64,000 nucleotides of DNA from assembly GCA_000272025.2 (NCBI GenBank), contig AKCV02000015.1:310001-374000 (forward strand), in the 5' to 3' direction. Under the pieces are notes generated by a model that saw only the letters and a program-made list of their open reading frames with translations, searched no databases and was not told the origin of the DNA. Positions 56,610-64,000 of this stretch are shown one piece after another; the first letter of the stretch is position 1; every line of letters begins with the position of its first letter. Origin of the DNA: Imbroritus primus (lineage in GTDB: Bacteria > Pseudomonadota > Gammaproteobacteria > Burkholderiales > Burkholderiaceae). The position numbers and the translations under genes are program-made.

Positions 56610-58034
56610 ATGTATCGTTCACTCAGCCTGTATATCGACGGCGCATTTATCCCGGCAGACGAGCGTACGACGCGGCCTGTTCGGGATCCAGCAACCGGTA
56701 CGGTGATTGGTGCGCTGCCGCTTGCCACCACGGCCGATCTCGATCGCGCACTGGCCGCTGCCCAGCGCGCCTTCGCAGCATGGCGCAATACCCCGGCACA
56801 TGAGCGCTCCGCTATCCTGCGGCGTGTGGCCGAACTGGCGCGTGAGCGCGCGAGCGACATCGCCCGCTGCATCACGCTCGACCAGGGCAAGCCGCTGGCC
56901 GAAGCCAAGGGAGAAGTGGTGACCTGCGCCGATCACGCCGAGTGGCATGCCGAAGAGGGGCGGCGCATCTACGGCCGGGTGATTCCCGCGCGCGCCCCGC
57001 ATATCCGCCAGTTCACGGTGCGCGAACCGGTCGGCGTCTGCGCCGCCTTCACACCCTGGAATTTCCCGTTCAACCAGGCTATCCGCAAGATGGTTGCGGC
57101 GCTCGGCGCCGGCTGCACGCTGATCCTGAAAGGTCCAGAAGAAGCGCCCAGCGCCGTGGTCGCACTGGCCGAGCTGTTTCACGATGCCGGCTTGCCGGCC
57201 GGCTGCCTCAACGTCGTGTGGGGCGAGCCGGCAGAGGTGTCACGCTACCTCATTGAATCGCCCATCGTACGCAAGGTTTCGTTCACGGGTTCGGTACCGG
57301 TCGGCAAGCAGCTTGCCGCGCTGGCTGGTGCGCACATGAAGCCGGTCACGATGGAACTGGGCGGGCATTCGCCTGCCATCGTGTGCGACGATGCCGATAT
57401 CGACAACGCCGCCACCGTGCTCGCGCGCTTCAAGCTACGTAATGCCGGACAGGTTTGTACCTCGCCCAGTCGCTTCTATGTCCACGCGAAGGCCTACGAC
57501 CGTTTCATGGCAGCCTTTCTCACGCAGATGCGCGAGGTGCGTGTCGGCCCCGGCCTCGATCCGGCCACGCAGATGGGACCGCTCGCCAATCCGCGGCGTG
57601 TCGCCGCCATGCAGCAGTTCGTCGACGACGCACGCGGGCACGGTGGCCAGATCGTCACCGGCGGTTCGGCGGCGGCGACCGGCTATTTCTTCGAGCCGAC
57701 AGTCGTCACCGAACTGCCTGATCATGCGATGCTGATGCGCGATGAACCATTCGGGCCGATTGCACCGGTCGTGCGCTTCACCGACCTCGACGATGCCATC
57801 ACCCGTGCCAACAGCCTCGCCTATGGCCTTTCGGCCTACGCCTTCACCGGCAGCACCGCGCGCGCGACACAACTGGCCAATACCTTGCAGTCCGGCATGG
57901 TGCACATCAACCATATCGGTGCGATCAATCCGGAAATCCCGTTCGGCGGCATCCTCGACAGCGGCATGGGCCGCGAGGGTGGGGCAGAGACGTTCGACGG
58001 GTATCTGGTGACGAAGTATGTGACGCAGGTATGA
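56610..58034 (+). CDS. NAD(P)-dependent aldehyde dehydrogenase (succinate-semialdehyde type)
   Basis: 474 residues with catalytic Glu249 in MELGGHSP and Cys283 in [11 protein letters not shown]; the substrate-side motif is PWNFPFN. GGAGAAGAGAAG precedes the ATG. Family members oxidise succinate semialdehyde or related aldehydes. Divergent from the binding protein/dioxygenase pair, so perhaps it consumes the aldehyde product. Confidence 0.93.
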   Translation: MYRSLSLYIDGAFIPADERTTRPVRDPATGTVIGALPLATTADLDRALAAAQRAFAAWRNTPAHERSAILRRVAELARERASDIARCITLDQGKPLAEAKGEVVTCADHAEWHAEEGRRIYGRVIPARAPHIRQFTVREPVGVCAAFTPWNFPFNQAIRKMVAALGAGCTLILKGPEEAPSAVVALAELFHDAGLPAGCLNVVWGEPAEVSRYLIESPIVRKVSFTGSVPVGKQLAALAGAHMKPVTMELGGHSPAIVCDDADIDNAATVLARFKLRNAGQVCTSPSRFYVHAKAYDRFMAAFLTQMREVRVGPGLDPATQMGPLANPRRVAAMQQFVDDARGHGGQIVTGGSAAATGYFFEPTVVTELPDHAMLMRDEPFGPIAPVVRFTDLDDAITRANSLAYGLSAYAFTGSTARATQLANTLQSGMVHINHIGAINPEIPFGGILDSGMGREGGAETFDGYLVTKYVTQV

Positions 58035-58064
58035 GTGGTCGCCTCACGCCGCGCGTAAGGCGAC

Positions 58065-58463
58065 CTAGCGCGGACCGGTCCGTCGCTGCGGCGGAATGGC
58101 GATCCATGTCACGGCCACCAGCGCCGCGAAGCCGACATAGAGCACCGTGAATACCCACGTCGGCCAATCGTAGTAGAGGAGCGCGCCAACCCAGCGCTCA
58201 ATGAAGCCAGTCGCACCAGGTGTACGGCCACGCAGCGCATCCTCCAGGACCGTCAGCGGACATGCCACGCCAATCAGCGCCGAGCCTGCGACGAACACGA
58301 TGGCGGCGAGGTGCGCCCCCCGCAGCCACCACGCATGCACCCACTGCCACTTGCGCCACGCGCCAATCCAGATCAGTAGCAGTCCGCCCACGACCGCGAC
58401 GACGAACAGGGCATGCACCAGCAGTACAGCATCAGCCAGCCAGTACAGGAAGGCGTCGGGCAT
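58065..58463 (-). CDS. DUF2784 membrane protein
   Basis: 132 residues, four helices, beginning MPDAFLYWLADAVLLVHALFV; ends in a short Arg-rich tail. Start at 58463 is the family N-terminus; a longer frame exists upstream without features. Function unknown. Confidence 0.88.
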   Translation of the reverse strand: MPDAFLYWLADAVLLVHALFVVAVVGGLLLIWIGAWRKWQWVHAWWLRGAHLAAIVFVAGSALIGVACPLTVLEDALRGRTPGATGFIERWVGALLYYDWPTWVFTVLYVGFAALVAVTWIAIPPQRRTGPR

Positions 58464-58479
58464 ATCGGTTGTGCGTATC

Positions 58480-58695
58480 TCAGTAGTGCGGCGGCAGTTG
58501 GTCGCGCAGGCTCTGGAATGGCGCACCGCCTTCCGGAATCTGACGGCGCAAGGCCTCGAGCTCTCGCGCCAGACGTTCGATCTGTTGCTGCTGACGGAAT
58601 ACCGTCTGGTTCAGTTGATCGAGTAGGTCGTCGGTGTAAGCAGCCTTTATCTCAAGATCAGTCAAGCGTTGATCAATGTCGGTCGAGTCGTGCAT
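58480..58695 (-). CDS. slyX: SlyX family protein
   Basis: 71 residues: a predicted coiled coil (LDQLNQTVFRQQQQIERLARELEALRRQI) and the conserved C-terminal PPHY. Length and end motif fit SlyX. Its role is not established. Confidence 0.9.
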   Translation of the reverse strand: MHDSTDIDQRLTDLEIKAAYTDDLLDQLNQTVFRQQQQIERLARELEALRRQIPEGGAPFQSLRDQLPPHY

Positions 58696-58827
58696 GGTGT
58701 GAGCGTAGGTGAGTTTTGAAGAAGACCTGTCGATTGAGATTGATATGCATCATATGCCTCAACTACTGAGGAGGCTAGTCAGTCGCTGCAGGCATCATGC
58801 ATACATGAACCCTATGGAGCGAGGCGC

Positions 58828-59109
58828 TTGTGGCTGAAGGATTGCGCTGGCGGACGGCCTCTTGTCGTCGGTCCACTGGAAAAAGTGGGAATTCTGCCGT
58901 TGATTGCAAGTGTGATCATTACCTTCACTACGACATTGGGCGGCAAGAACCTTTCTTTTTATTGGTATATCGGGGCGGCGCTTGGAATATGGTGCTACTT
59001 CCTCGCGTTCCGTTTCCTTGAGGCCGCCTACTTGCTGCAACGCGCGATGATGCTTTTGGACGCCACCTTGGCGGGGTGGCACGAGAGGCCATTTATGTCG
59101 CGCGCATAG
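58828..59109 (+). CDS. Possible two-helix membrane protein
   Basis: 93 codons from TTG: a short soluble start (WLKDCAGGRPLVVGPLEKVG) and two hydrophobic helices (ILPLIASVIITFTTTL and FYWYIGAALGIWCYFLAF), then AAYLLQRAMMLLD. The start is weak and an out-of-frame ATG lies upstream. I do not recognise a family; the hydrophobic pattern makes translation plausible. Confidence 0.45.
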   Translation: MWLKDCAGGRPLVVGPLEKVGILPLIASVIITFTTTLGGKNLSFYWYIGAALGIWCYFLAFRFLEAAYLLQRAMMLLDATLAGWHERPFMSRA

Positions 59110-59115
59110 CAGCAT

Positions 59116-60018
59116 TCAATCATCCCCCAACGCCTCAAACCGCGCCGCCAGATCGTCCACCAGCGCACGCACCGCTGGCAGCAGTCCACGCCGCGTGGCA
59201 AACACCGCATGCACGATCTCGCGGCGGGGCGCCCAGCCTGGGATGACGTGGATCAGTTCTCCCCGTGCGATCTGCTCGCGGACGATCATCGACGGCAATT
59301 GCACCACACCTACGCCGGCTAGCGCGGCGATGCGCAGGGTTGGCATGTCGCGCGTGATGAGGCGCGGGTGATGACGGATCGTGGCCTGCGCGCCGTCGGG
59401 GCCGAACAGGTTCCAGGCATGGTCGTTCTGGGGGAGCCCGAGTGCAATGCTCGGCAGGTGGGCCAGATCGGCAGGGACCTGCGGCACCCCATCCTTGAGC
59501 AGGTCCGGGCAGGCGACCAAGCACTGGCTGCGCTCTGCCAGCACGCGCATGACCAGGTCGCTGTCTTCCAGCGGTGGTGGGCGGACGCGAATGGCAACGT
59601 CGATGCCTTCGCCGACCACGTCCACCCGCCGGTTGGTTTCCTCGAGGTGGATTTCCACGCCGGGGCAACCAGCCATGAACGCCGCGATCATCGGTGCAAT
59701 CTCCATCTGCAGCAACGCGACCGGGCAGGTCATGCGCACCACGCCGCGCGGTTCCGAGCGGGTGCGGGCAATGGCTTCATCCGCCGCCTCCGCTTCCACC
59801 AGCATCGCCTTGCAGTGGCCGTAGTACGTCTGGCCCACCGGCGTGACCGCAAAGCGCCGCGTCGAACGCTGGATCAGGCGTACGCCGAGCCGCTCTTCCA
59901 GCAGTGCAATGCGGCGGCTCAGCTTGGACTTGGGAATGCCCAGCGCCCGTCCGGCAGGGGCAAAGCCCTGGTGGTCGACCACCTGCACGAAGTAGTACAG
60001 ATCGTTGAGGTCTTGCAT
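59116..60018 (-). CDS. LysR family transcriptional regulator
   Basis: 300 residues: an N-terminal winged HTH (LYYFVQVVDHQGFAPAGRALG; SKLSRRIALLEERLGVRLIQR) and a substrate-binding domain. Divergent from the pirin gene with a 148-base spacer; LysR regulators usually control their divergent neighbour. Confidence 0.94.
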   Translation of the reverse strand: MQDLNDLYYFVQVVDHQGFAPAGRALGIPKSKLSRRIALLEERLGVRLIQRSTRRFAVTPVGQTYYGHCKAMLVEAEAADEAIARTRSEPRGVVRMTCPVALLQMEIAPMIAAFMAGCPGVEIHLEETNRRVDVVGEGIDVAIRVRPPPLEDSDLVMRVLAERSQCLVACPDLLKDGVPQVPADLAHLPSIALGLPQNDHAWNLFGPDGAQATIRHHPRLITRDMPTLRIAALAGVGVVQLPSMIVREQIARGELIHVIPGWAPRREIVHAVFATRRGLLPAVRALVDDLAARFEALGDD

Positions 60019-60060
60019 GGCGGCTCCGATGGCGTCATCCGGTGTTTATCGTTCTCCAGA

Positions 60061-60085
60061 TGGGACAATGATGTCAAAAAATCCC
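60061..60085. promoter_or_regulatory. Overlapping dyads between LysR and pirin genes
   Basis: TGGGA at 60061-60065 and TCCCA at 60081-60085 form an inverted repeat, with GACA-ATGA-TGTC (60064-60075) overlapping its left arm. A likely LysR operator. Confidence 0.5.
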
Positions 60086-60166
60086 ATCTACCGGAAGTAT
60101 TGTCGCAAAACTATCATGATCACATGGATGCGGGACACACCTTCCCGCCAGGCACAGGAGAACGAT

Positions 60167-61057
60167 ATGAAGACCATTCGCGGCGTGTACAGCGCCCCCC
60201 GGCCGCACTGGGTGGGCAACGGCTTTCCGGTGCGCTCGCTGTTCGACTACAACGGGCTCGGCCGTCACCTCAGTCCGTTCCTGCTGCTCGATCATGCGGC
60301 GCCGACCGTGTTTCCGCCGGCCAAGAAGCCGCGTGGCGTGGGCGAGCATCCGCACCGTGGTTTCGAGACGGTGACCATCGTCTACCAGGGCGAGCTGGCG
60401 CACCGCGATTCGACGGGGGCAGGCGGCCAGATCGGCCCCGGCGATGTCCAGTGGATGACGGCAGCGGGCGGCATCCTGCACGAGGAGTTCCATTCGCCTG
60501 CCTTTACGGAGCAGGGTGGCACCATCGAGATGGTGCAACTGTGGGTGAACCTGCCGGCGCGCCACAAGATGGACGCGCCGGGCTACCAGACGCTGCTGAA
60601 TGCCGATATCCCGTCGGTGGACCTGCCGGATGGCGCGGGACGCGTCCGGGTGATTGCCGGCGAGTTCGATGGCCGTCGCGGTCCGGCGCGCACGCACACG
60701 CCCATGAACGTGTGGGATGTGCGGCTGACCCAGGGCAGCACCAGCCGCTTTACCGCCACGGATGGCCATACGCTTGCACTGGTGGTGTTGCGCGGCACGG
60801 TCATGCTGAATGGCAGCGAAGTGGTCCGCGAGGGGCAACTGGTGCATTTCGCGCGCGCGGGGACCGAAGTGGAAATCGAGGCCAACAACGATGCCACGCT
60901 GCTGTGGCTGTCGGGTGAACCGATCGAGGAAACGGTGGTGGGGCACGGGCCGTTCGTCATGAACACCCAGGCCGAGATCCGCCAGGCCATCGACGACTTC
61001 CACGCCGGCCGCTTTGGCGAAATGCCACGGGAGACCGTTGCGACTGGCGCTTCCTGA
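60167..61057 (+). CDS. Pirin family protein
   Basis: 296 residues, bicupin. The metal site is His61, His63, His105, Glu107 (GEHPHRGFE and ILHEEFHS). Bacterial pirins include quercetin 2,3-dioxygenases. Start at 60167 with CAGGAGAA before it. Divergent from and probably controlled by the LysR gene. Confidence 0.94.
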   Translation: MKTIRGVYSAPRPHWVGNGFPVRSLFDYNGLGRHLSPFLLLDHAAPTVFPPAKKPRGVGEHPHRGFETVTIVYQGELAHRDSTGAGGQIGPGDVQWMTAAGGILHEEFHSPAFTEQGGTIEMVQLWVNLPARHKMDAPGYQTLLNADIPSVDLPDGAGRVRVIAGEFDGRRGPARTHTPMNVWDVRLTQGSTSRFTATDGHTLALVVLRGTVMLNGSEVVREGQLVHFARAGTEVEIEANNDATLLWLSGEPIEETVVGHGPFVMNTQAEIRQAIDDFHAGRFGEMPRETVATGAS

Positions 61058-61077
61058 CGCGCCCGCCAGCAGCCATC

Positions 61078-61109
61078 GACCCATCGGGATCGTGCGATCC
61101 CGATGGGTC
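61078..61109 (+). terminator. Strong hairpin after the pirin gene
   Basis: GACCCATCGGGATCG pairs perfectly with CGATCCCGATGGGTC around a two-base loop. No T-run follows, so it may be a transcript end or a protein-binding palindrome. The remaining 200 bases before the next gene show nothing else. Confidence 0.6.
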
Positions 61110-61316
61110 TCCGGGAGACTGCACCCGGCTGTCGCCACCCCGCCCACAACATCCGACCTCATGTATGGCAATGCGGAGCGCAGCCCGCCTGGCTCGCCCC
61201 GCTTGCCTGTTTCCGGCCATTCCTGATGGATGGTCACACCGCGCCGCTGCGCCACCTATCCGGTGGCTTGCGTTGCACCCCGTCCCTGCGACGGATTCTC
61301 ACCCAAGGAGTAGACC

Positions 61317-61943
61317 ATGACCAAGCCTTACGTTCGACTCGACAAGGACAATGCTGCCGTACTGCTGGTGGATCACCAGGCCGGCCTGCTGTCTCTCGTG
61401 CGTGACATCGATCCGGACAAATTCAAGAACAACGTGCTTGCACTGGCTGACATGGCCACGTATTTCAAGCTGCCGACTATCCTGACCACCAGTTTCGAAC
61501 AAGGCCCCAATGGCCCGCTCGTGCCGGAACTGAAGGCGCAGTTTCCCGATGCGCCCTACATTGCGCGCCCCGGCAATATCAATGCCTGGGACAACGAGGA
61601 GTTTGTGGCCGCGGTCAAGGCGACCGGCAAGCGCCAGCTGATCATCGCCGGCGTGGTGACCGAGGTGTGCGTGGCGTTTCCGGCGCTGTCCGCTATCGAG
61701 GAAGGGTTCGACGTATTCGTCATCACCGATGCCTCGGGTACGTTCAACGAAATCACGCGCCATGCAGCGTGGGAGCGCATGACGCAAGCCGGTGTGCAGC
61801 TGATGACCTGGTTCGGCGCCGCCTGCGAACTACATCGTGACTGGCGCAACGATATTGAGGGACTGGGCACGCTGTTCTCGAATCACATCCCTGACTACCG
61901 CAACCTCATGACCAGCTACGCCACGCTGACGCAGGGGAAGTAA
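61317..61943 (+). CDS. Isochorismatase-fold hydrolase (YcaC-like)
   Basis: 208 residues. Asp19 (LLVDHQAG) and Cys118 (VTEVCVAF) are in catalytic positions of the cysteine-hydrolase family; position 84 is Arg in YIARPGN. The sequence is very like the YcaC group throughout. Substrate unknown. A good AAGGAG ribosome-binding site lies upstream. Confidence 0.92.
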   Translation: MTKPYVRLDKDNAAVLLVDHQAGLLSLVRDIDPDKFKNNVLALADMATYFKLPTILTTSFEQGPNGPLVPELKAQFPDAPYIARPGNINAWDNEEFVAAVKATGKRQLIIAGVVTEVCVAFPALSAIEEGFDVFVITDASGTFNEITRHAAWERMTQAGVQLMTWFGAACELHRDWRNDIEGLGTLFSNHIPDYRNLMTSYATLTQGK

Positions 61944-62080
61944 GCGCGGCACGCCGGACCCCGCCATGACTTATGGCGGGCGGGTGGCGGCACATCGTGA
62001 CCTGTCATGCCTGGGCCAGCCGGCCTGCGTTGCGGCCCGTCAGTTGTGCCAAACTGGTGTGCCCAACCAGTCGCGCCAAT

Positions 62081-62449
62081 TCAGTCGCCTGATTTTCCGC
62101 GCTTGCGATGCTCCAGAAATGTCTTCAGCACAAGCGGATGGCAGTGCGCCGTATCTTTCGTCGCATACACCAGCGTGACCGCCCGCTCGCGCACCAGGGC
62201 CGCGAGCTGGTCCACGGCAGCCTCGCGCTCGCGCAGTTCCGCTGCATAACGCTCGCCGAACTCCGTCCAGCGGGCCGGATCGTGGTTGTACCACTTGCGT
62301 AGTTCGGTACTTGGCGCCACGTCCTTGAGCCACAGGTCGATATGCGCTTCCTCTTTTGTCAGGCCGCGCGGCCACAGGCGGTCCACCAGCACGCGGTAGC
62401 CGTCGCTTGCGGCGGGCGGGTCGTAGGCGCGCTTCAGGCGGATGGTCAT
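62081..62449 (-). CDS. DUF488 family protein
   Basis: 122 residues with the family blocks VLVDRLWPRGL, WLKDVAPSTELRKWY and TLVYATKDTAHCHP. Function unknown. It lies between converging genes. Confidence 0.92.
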   Translation of the reverse strand: MTIRLKRAYDPPAASDGYRVLVDRLWPRGLTKEEAHIDLWLKDVAPSTELRKWYNHDPARWTEFGERYAAELREREAAVDQLAALVRERAVTLVYATKDTAHCHPLVLKTFLEHRKRGKSGD

Positions 62450-62500
62450 GGCAAGCCTCCCTTGCTGGTTGGCGGAACGATAGCCGCCGGCGGATGCGAT

Positions 62501-64000
62501 TCAGCCGGCCACGACGCCCGGCACCGCCAGCAGGTGATTCGAGAATCCACTTTCCGTCTCGCAGCGCCATGTCGCCCACAGCTTGCGGCCTTCGCTGCCA
62601 GCCTCGTCGGCCTCCAGCGCGAGCCAGTTGCGTGCCGGCATCACGTACTTGTTGTGTCCCGGGAACAGCATCATCTCTACGGTGTACTGTACGTCGATAT
62701 GCTGCGCCTTGCCTGCCATGCTGTTCAGCAGCGACAGGAACAGTCGTTCGGCCACGCCCATCAAGGACGGATGCACGACGGCGGACGAGGTGAACTGGTG
62801 GATCTGCGCCCAGGTTTCCGTCAGTGGCAGGTCGCGCCGCACGGCGGTGCCCCAGGCTGCCACATGCACGTCGCCGGAGACGAGCGAGACACGCAGCCGC
62901 TTGTCGCGGGCGATGCCGGAAAGCACTTCGAGCAGGCGCTTGCGCTCGCCTTCGTGGTCGTCGTGCGACCAGTGATCCTTCAGGTCATCCGCACTGCTGT
63001 CGATCACGTGGTCTTGTCCGAAGGTGTCGAGCAGGCCTTCCGCCAGCGACAGCTTGGGGTGCGCCACCGGCACCGACGACATGAACAGCAGGTGTTCGCA
63101 GCGGGCTTCCGCAGTCTTGCGCGTGCGTCCGCCGGCAGGCTTGGCTGTGGGTGCGGGCAGGGCGGCCATCCAGTCCTTGAGGCGGGACCAGGTAGAAGAT
63201 CCCATGACCTGGGTGCGCGAGCGTTCAGTGCGCAGATCCGCCGCCACGATGGCCAGCGGGCCAACACGGTATACGGAACTGAACCCTGGCTGCTGGTCGA
63301 GCATCGGCAGGGCAAGTGCGTCGCGCTTCAACGCCGTGCTCCAGGCGATAGGGGCGTAGAGCGGGTCGTTGCTCTGGAAACCTGCCGGCGTGGCATCGGT
63401 CAGGTCGGGGAGGTCGTCGAGCGCGTGCTGCATCTGGAACACCCAGAACGCCCGGCGCGCATGGCGGAACATCACGCGGAACAGTTCGCAGCGCTGCATG
63501 GCGCAGCTGTAGGAGCCCCAGCCATCGAAGATGTCGTGGTCGTCCCACATCATCACGGTGGGAACGCGCGCCAGGCCATCCGCCGCATCAAGGTTTGGTG
63601 CTTGCGTGCCCCACGGACGCCGTTTCTCAGGCAGCCAGCGCTGGCGGTAGAGCGTGAAGTAATACTGCTCGATCTCGCGTTCGAGGGCGGCGTTGACCTT
63701 GAAGTCCAGCTGCTCCTGCCGCGACAGGCTGACCCAGTGCTTGAGCGTGGGAATATCTTCCCAGATCGAATCGAAGTAGATCTGGTCGCCCCCCATCAAC
63801 AGCACATGAAAACGCTGTAGCCCCTTGTCGTGGATGCGTTCCTCGTGCCACAGCTGCTCCTTGTCGAGCAGCCGATCCCCAGGGCGCAGCAGACGGTCGT
63901 GACTTTCCAGCAGGTCCTGCCACACGGTATTGGCCGGGCGGACCAGCTTGCGCATGCCGCTGGGGTCGGAGAAGCCATTGCATGATACGTACGCGATCCG
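62501..64000 (-). CDS. PhoD-like alkaline phosphatase family protein, 5' end outside the window
   Basis: At least 500 residues, with LMGGDQIYFDSIW, PTVMMWDDHDIFDGWG and SLVSGDVHVAAWG, the metal-binding blocks of the PhoD-like metallophosphatase family. A Met at 63955 is internal: the frame is open to the window edge with RIAYVSCNGFSDPSG, which resembles the family's start of the fold, so the gene continues to the right. Secretion cannot be judged. Confidence 0.9.
   Translation of the reverse strand, partial: RIAYVSCNGFSDPSGMRKLVRPANTVWQDLLESHDRLLRPGDRLLDKEQLWHEERIHDKGLQRFHVLLMGGDQIYFDSIWEDIPTLKHWVSLSRQEQLDFKVNAALEREIEQYYFTLYRQRWLPEKRRPWGTQAPNLDAADGLARVPTVMMWDDHDIFDGWGSYSCAMQRCELFRVMFRHARRAFWVFQMQHALDDLPDLTDATPAGFQSNDPLYAPIAWSTALKRDALALPMLDQQPGFSSVYRVGPLAIVAADLRTERSRTQVMGSSTWSRLKDWMAALPAPTAKPAGGRTRKTAEARCEHLLFMSSVPVAHPKLSLAEGLLDTFGQDHVIDSSADDLKDHWSHDDHEGERKRLLEVLSGIARDKRLRVSLVSGDVHVAAWGTAVRRDLPLTETWAQIHQFTSSAVVHPSLMGVAERLFLSLLNSMAGKAQHIDVQYTVEMMLFPGHNKYVMPARNWLALEADEAGSEGRKLWATWRCETESGFSNHLLAVPGVVAG

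Noticed and set aside
62342-63820. 492-codon plus-strand frame opposite the PhoD-like gene
   Set aside because: Antisense shadow; the minus-strand frame has the conserved metal-binding blocks.

Overview
The window is a high-G+C chromosomal segment of a betaproteobacterium, most likely Burkholderiales of the Cupriavidus/Ralstonia type. The evidence is the conserved run lepB-DUF4845-rnc-era-recO-pdxJ-acpS-nagZ, an arginine-type EF-P (Arg32) beside its rhamnosyltransferase EarP, a fused MrpAB antiporter subunit, and the general gene style. I assign the genus by inference from gene order, not by a database match. I see no rRNA operon, CRISPR array or intact insertion sequence.

Layout. 1-6.1 kb: a tightly overlapping housekeeping operon (protein export, RNA processing, ribosome maturation, repair, vitamin B6, lipid cofactor, peptidoglycan recycling) that ends at a bidirectional terminator facing efp. 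6.2-11.1 kb: efp-earP on the minus strand, divergent from uvrC-pgsA. 11.3-18.8 kb: an RNA-rich stretch with two identical tRNA-Gly(GCC) genes, a candidate structured small RNA, tRNA-Cys(GCA), and a minus-strand tRNA-Leu(UAA) whose anticodon loop is split by a 214-nt group I intron. Between these lie a small P-loop ATPase, a leuA-type isopropylmalate synthase divergent from an AraC regulator, and a large lipoprotein. 18.8-19.9 kb: about 1 kb with no convincing gene but three back-to-back hairpins. 19.9-25.9 kb: a complete Mrp/Pha-type multisubunit cation/proton antiporter (AB fused, then C, D, E, F, G).

26-35.8 kb: a CBS-domain protein, a glycine-zipper lipoprotein, a SoxC-like sulfite dehydrogenase with a monoheme cytochrome, trehalose synthesis (otsB-otsA), a GST, a GIY-YIG protein, a LuxR regulator and a pair of repeat-containing envelope proteins. 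35.9-38.1 kb: a minus-strand operon of lipoprotein, ECF sigma factor and anti-sigma factor, preceded by an ECF-type promoter. 38.2-45 kb: a second EF-G, several small domain-of-unknown-function proteins, a phosphoribosyltransferase, a GST, thpR, and an orphan MoaD/ThiS-like protein next to a deleted BNR-propeller pseudogene. 45-49.8 kb: an Na+/H+ antiporter, then minus-strand MFS, LysE and IclR genes. 50-64 kb: accessory metabolism and regulation, with a large metallophosphoesterase fusion, a copper-chaperone-like protein, a TauD dioxygenase with a stand-alone peptide-type binding protein and an aldehyde dehydrogenase, LysR/pirin, an isochorismatase-fold hydrolase and a PhoD-like phosphatase running off the right edge.

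The most interesting signal is the self-splicing-type group I intron in tRNA-Leu(UAA). It sits at the same U34/A35 position and has the same core architecture as the cyanobacterial and plastid introns. Next are the multibranched candidate small RNA near 15.5 kb, the seven-unit 12-bp tandem repeat that forms the N-terminus of RecO, and the autoregulated ECF module.
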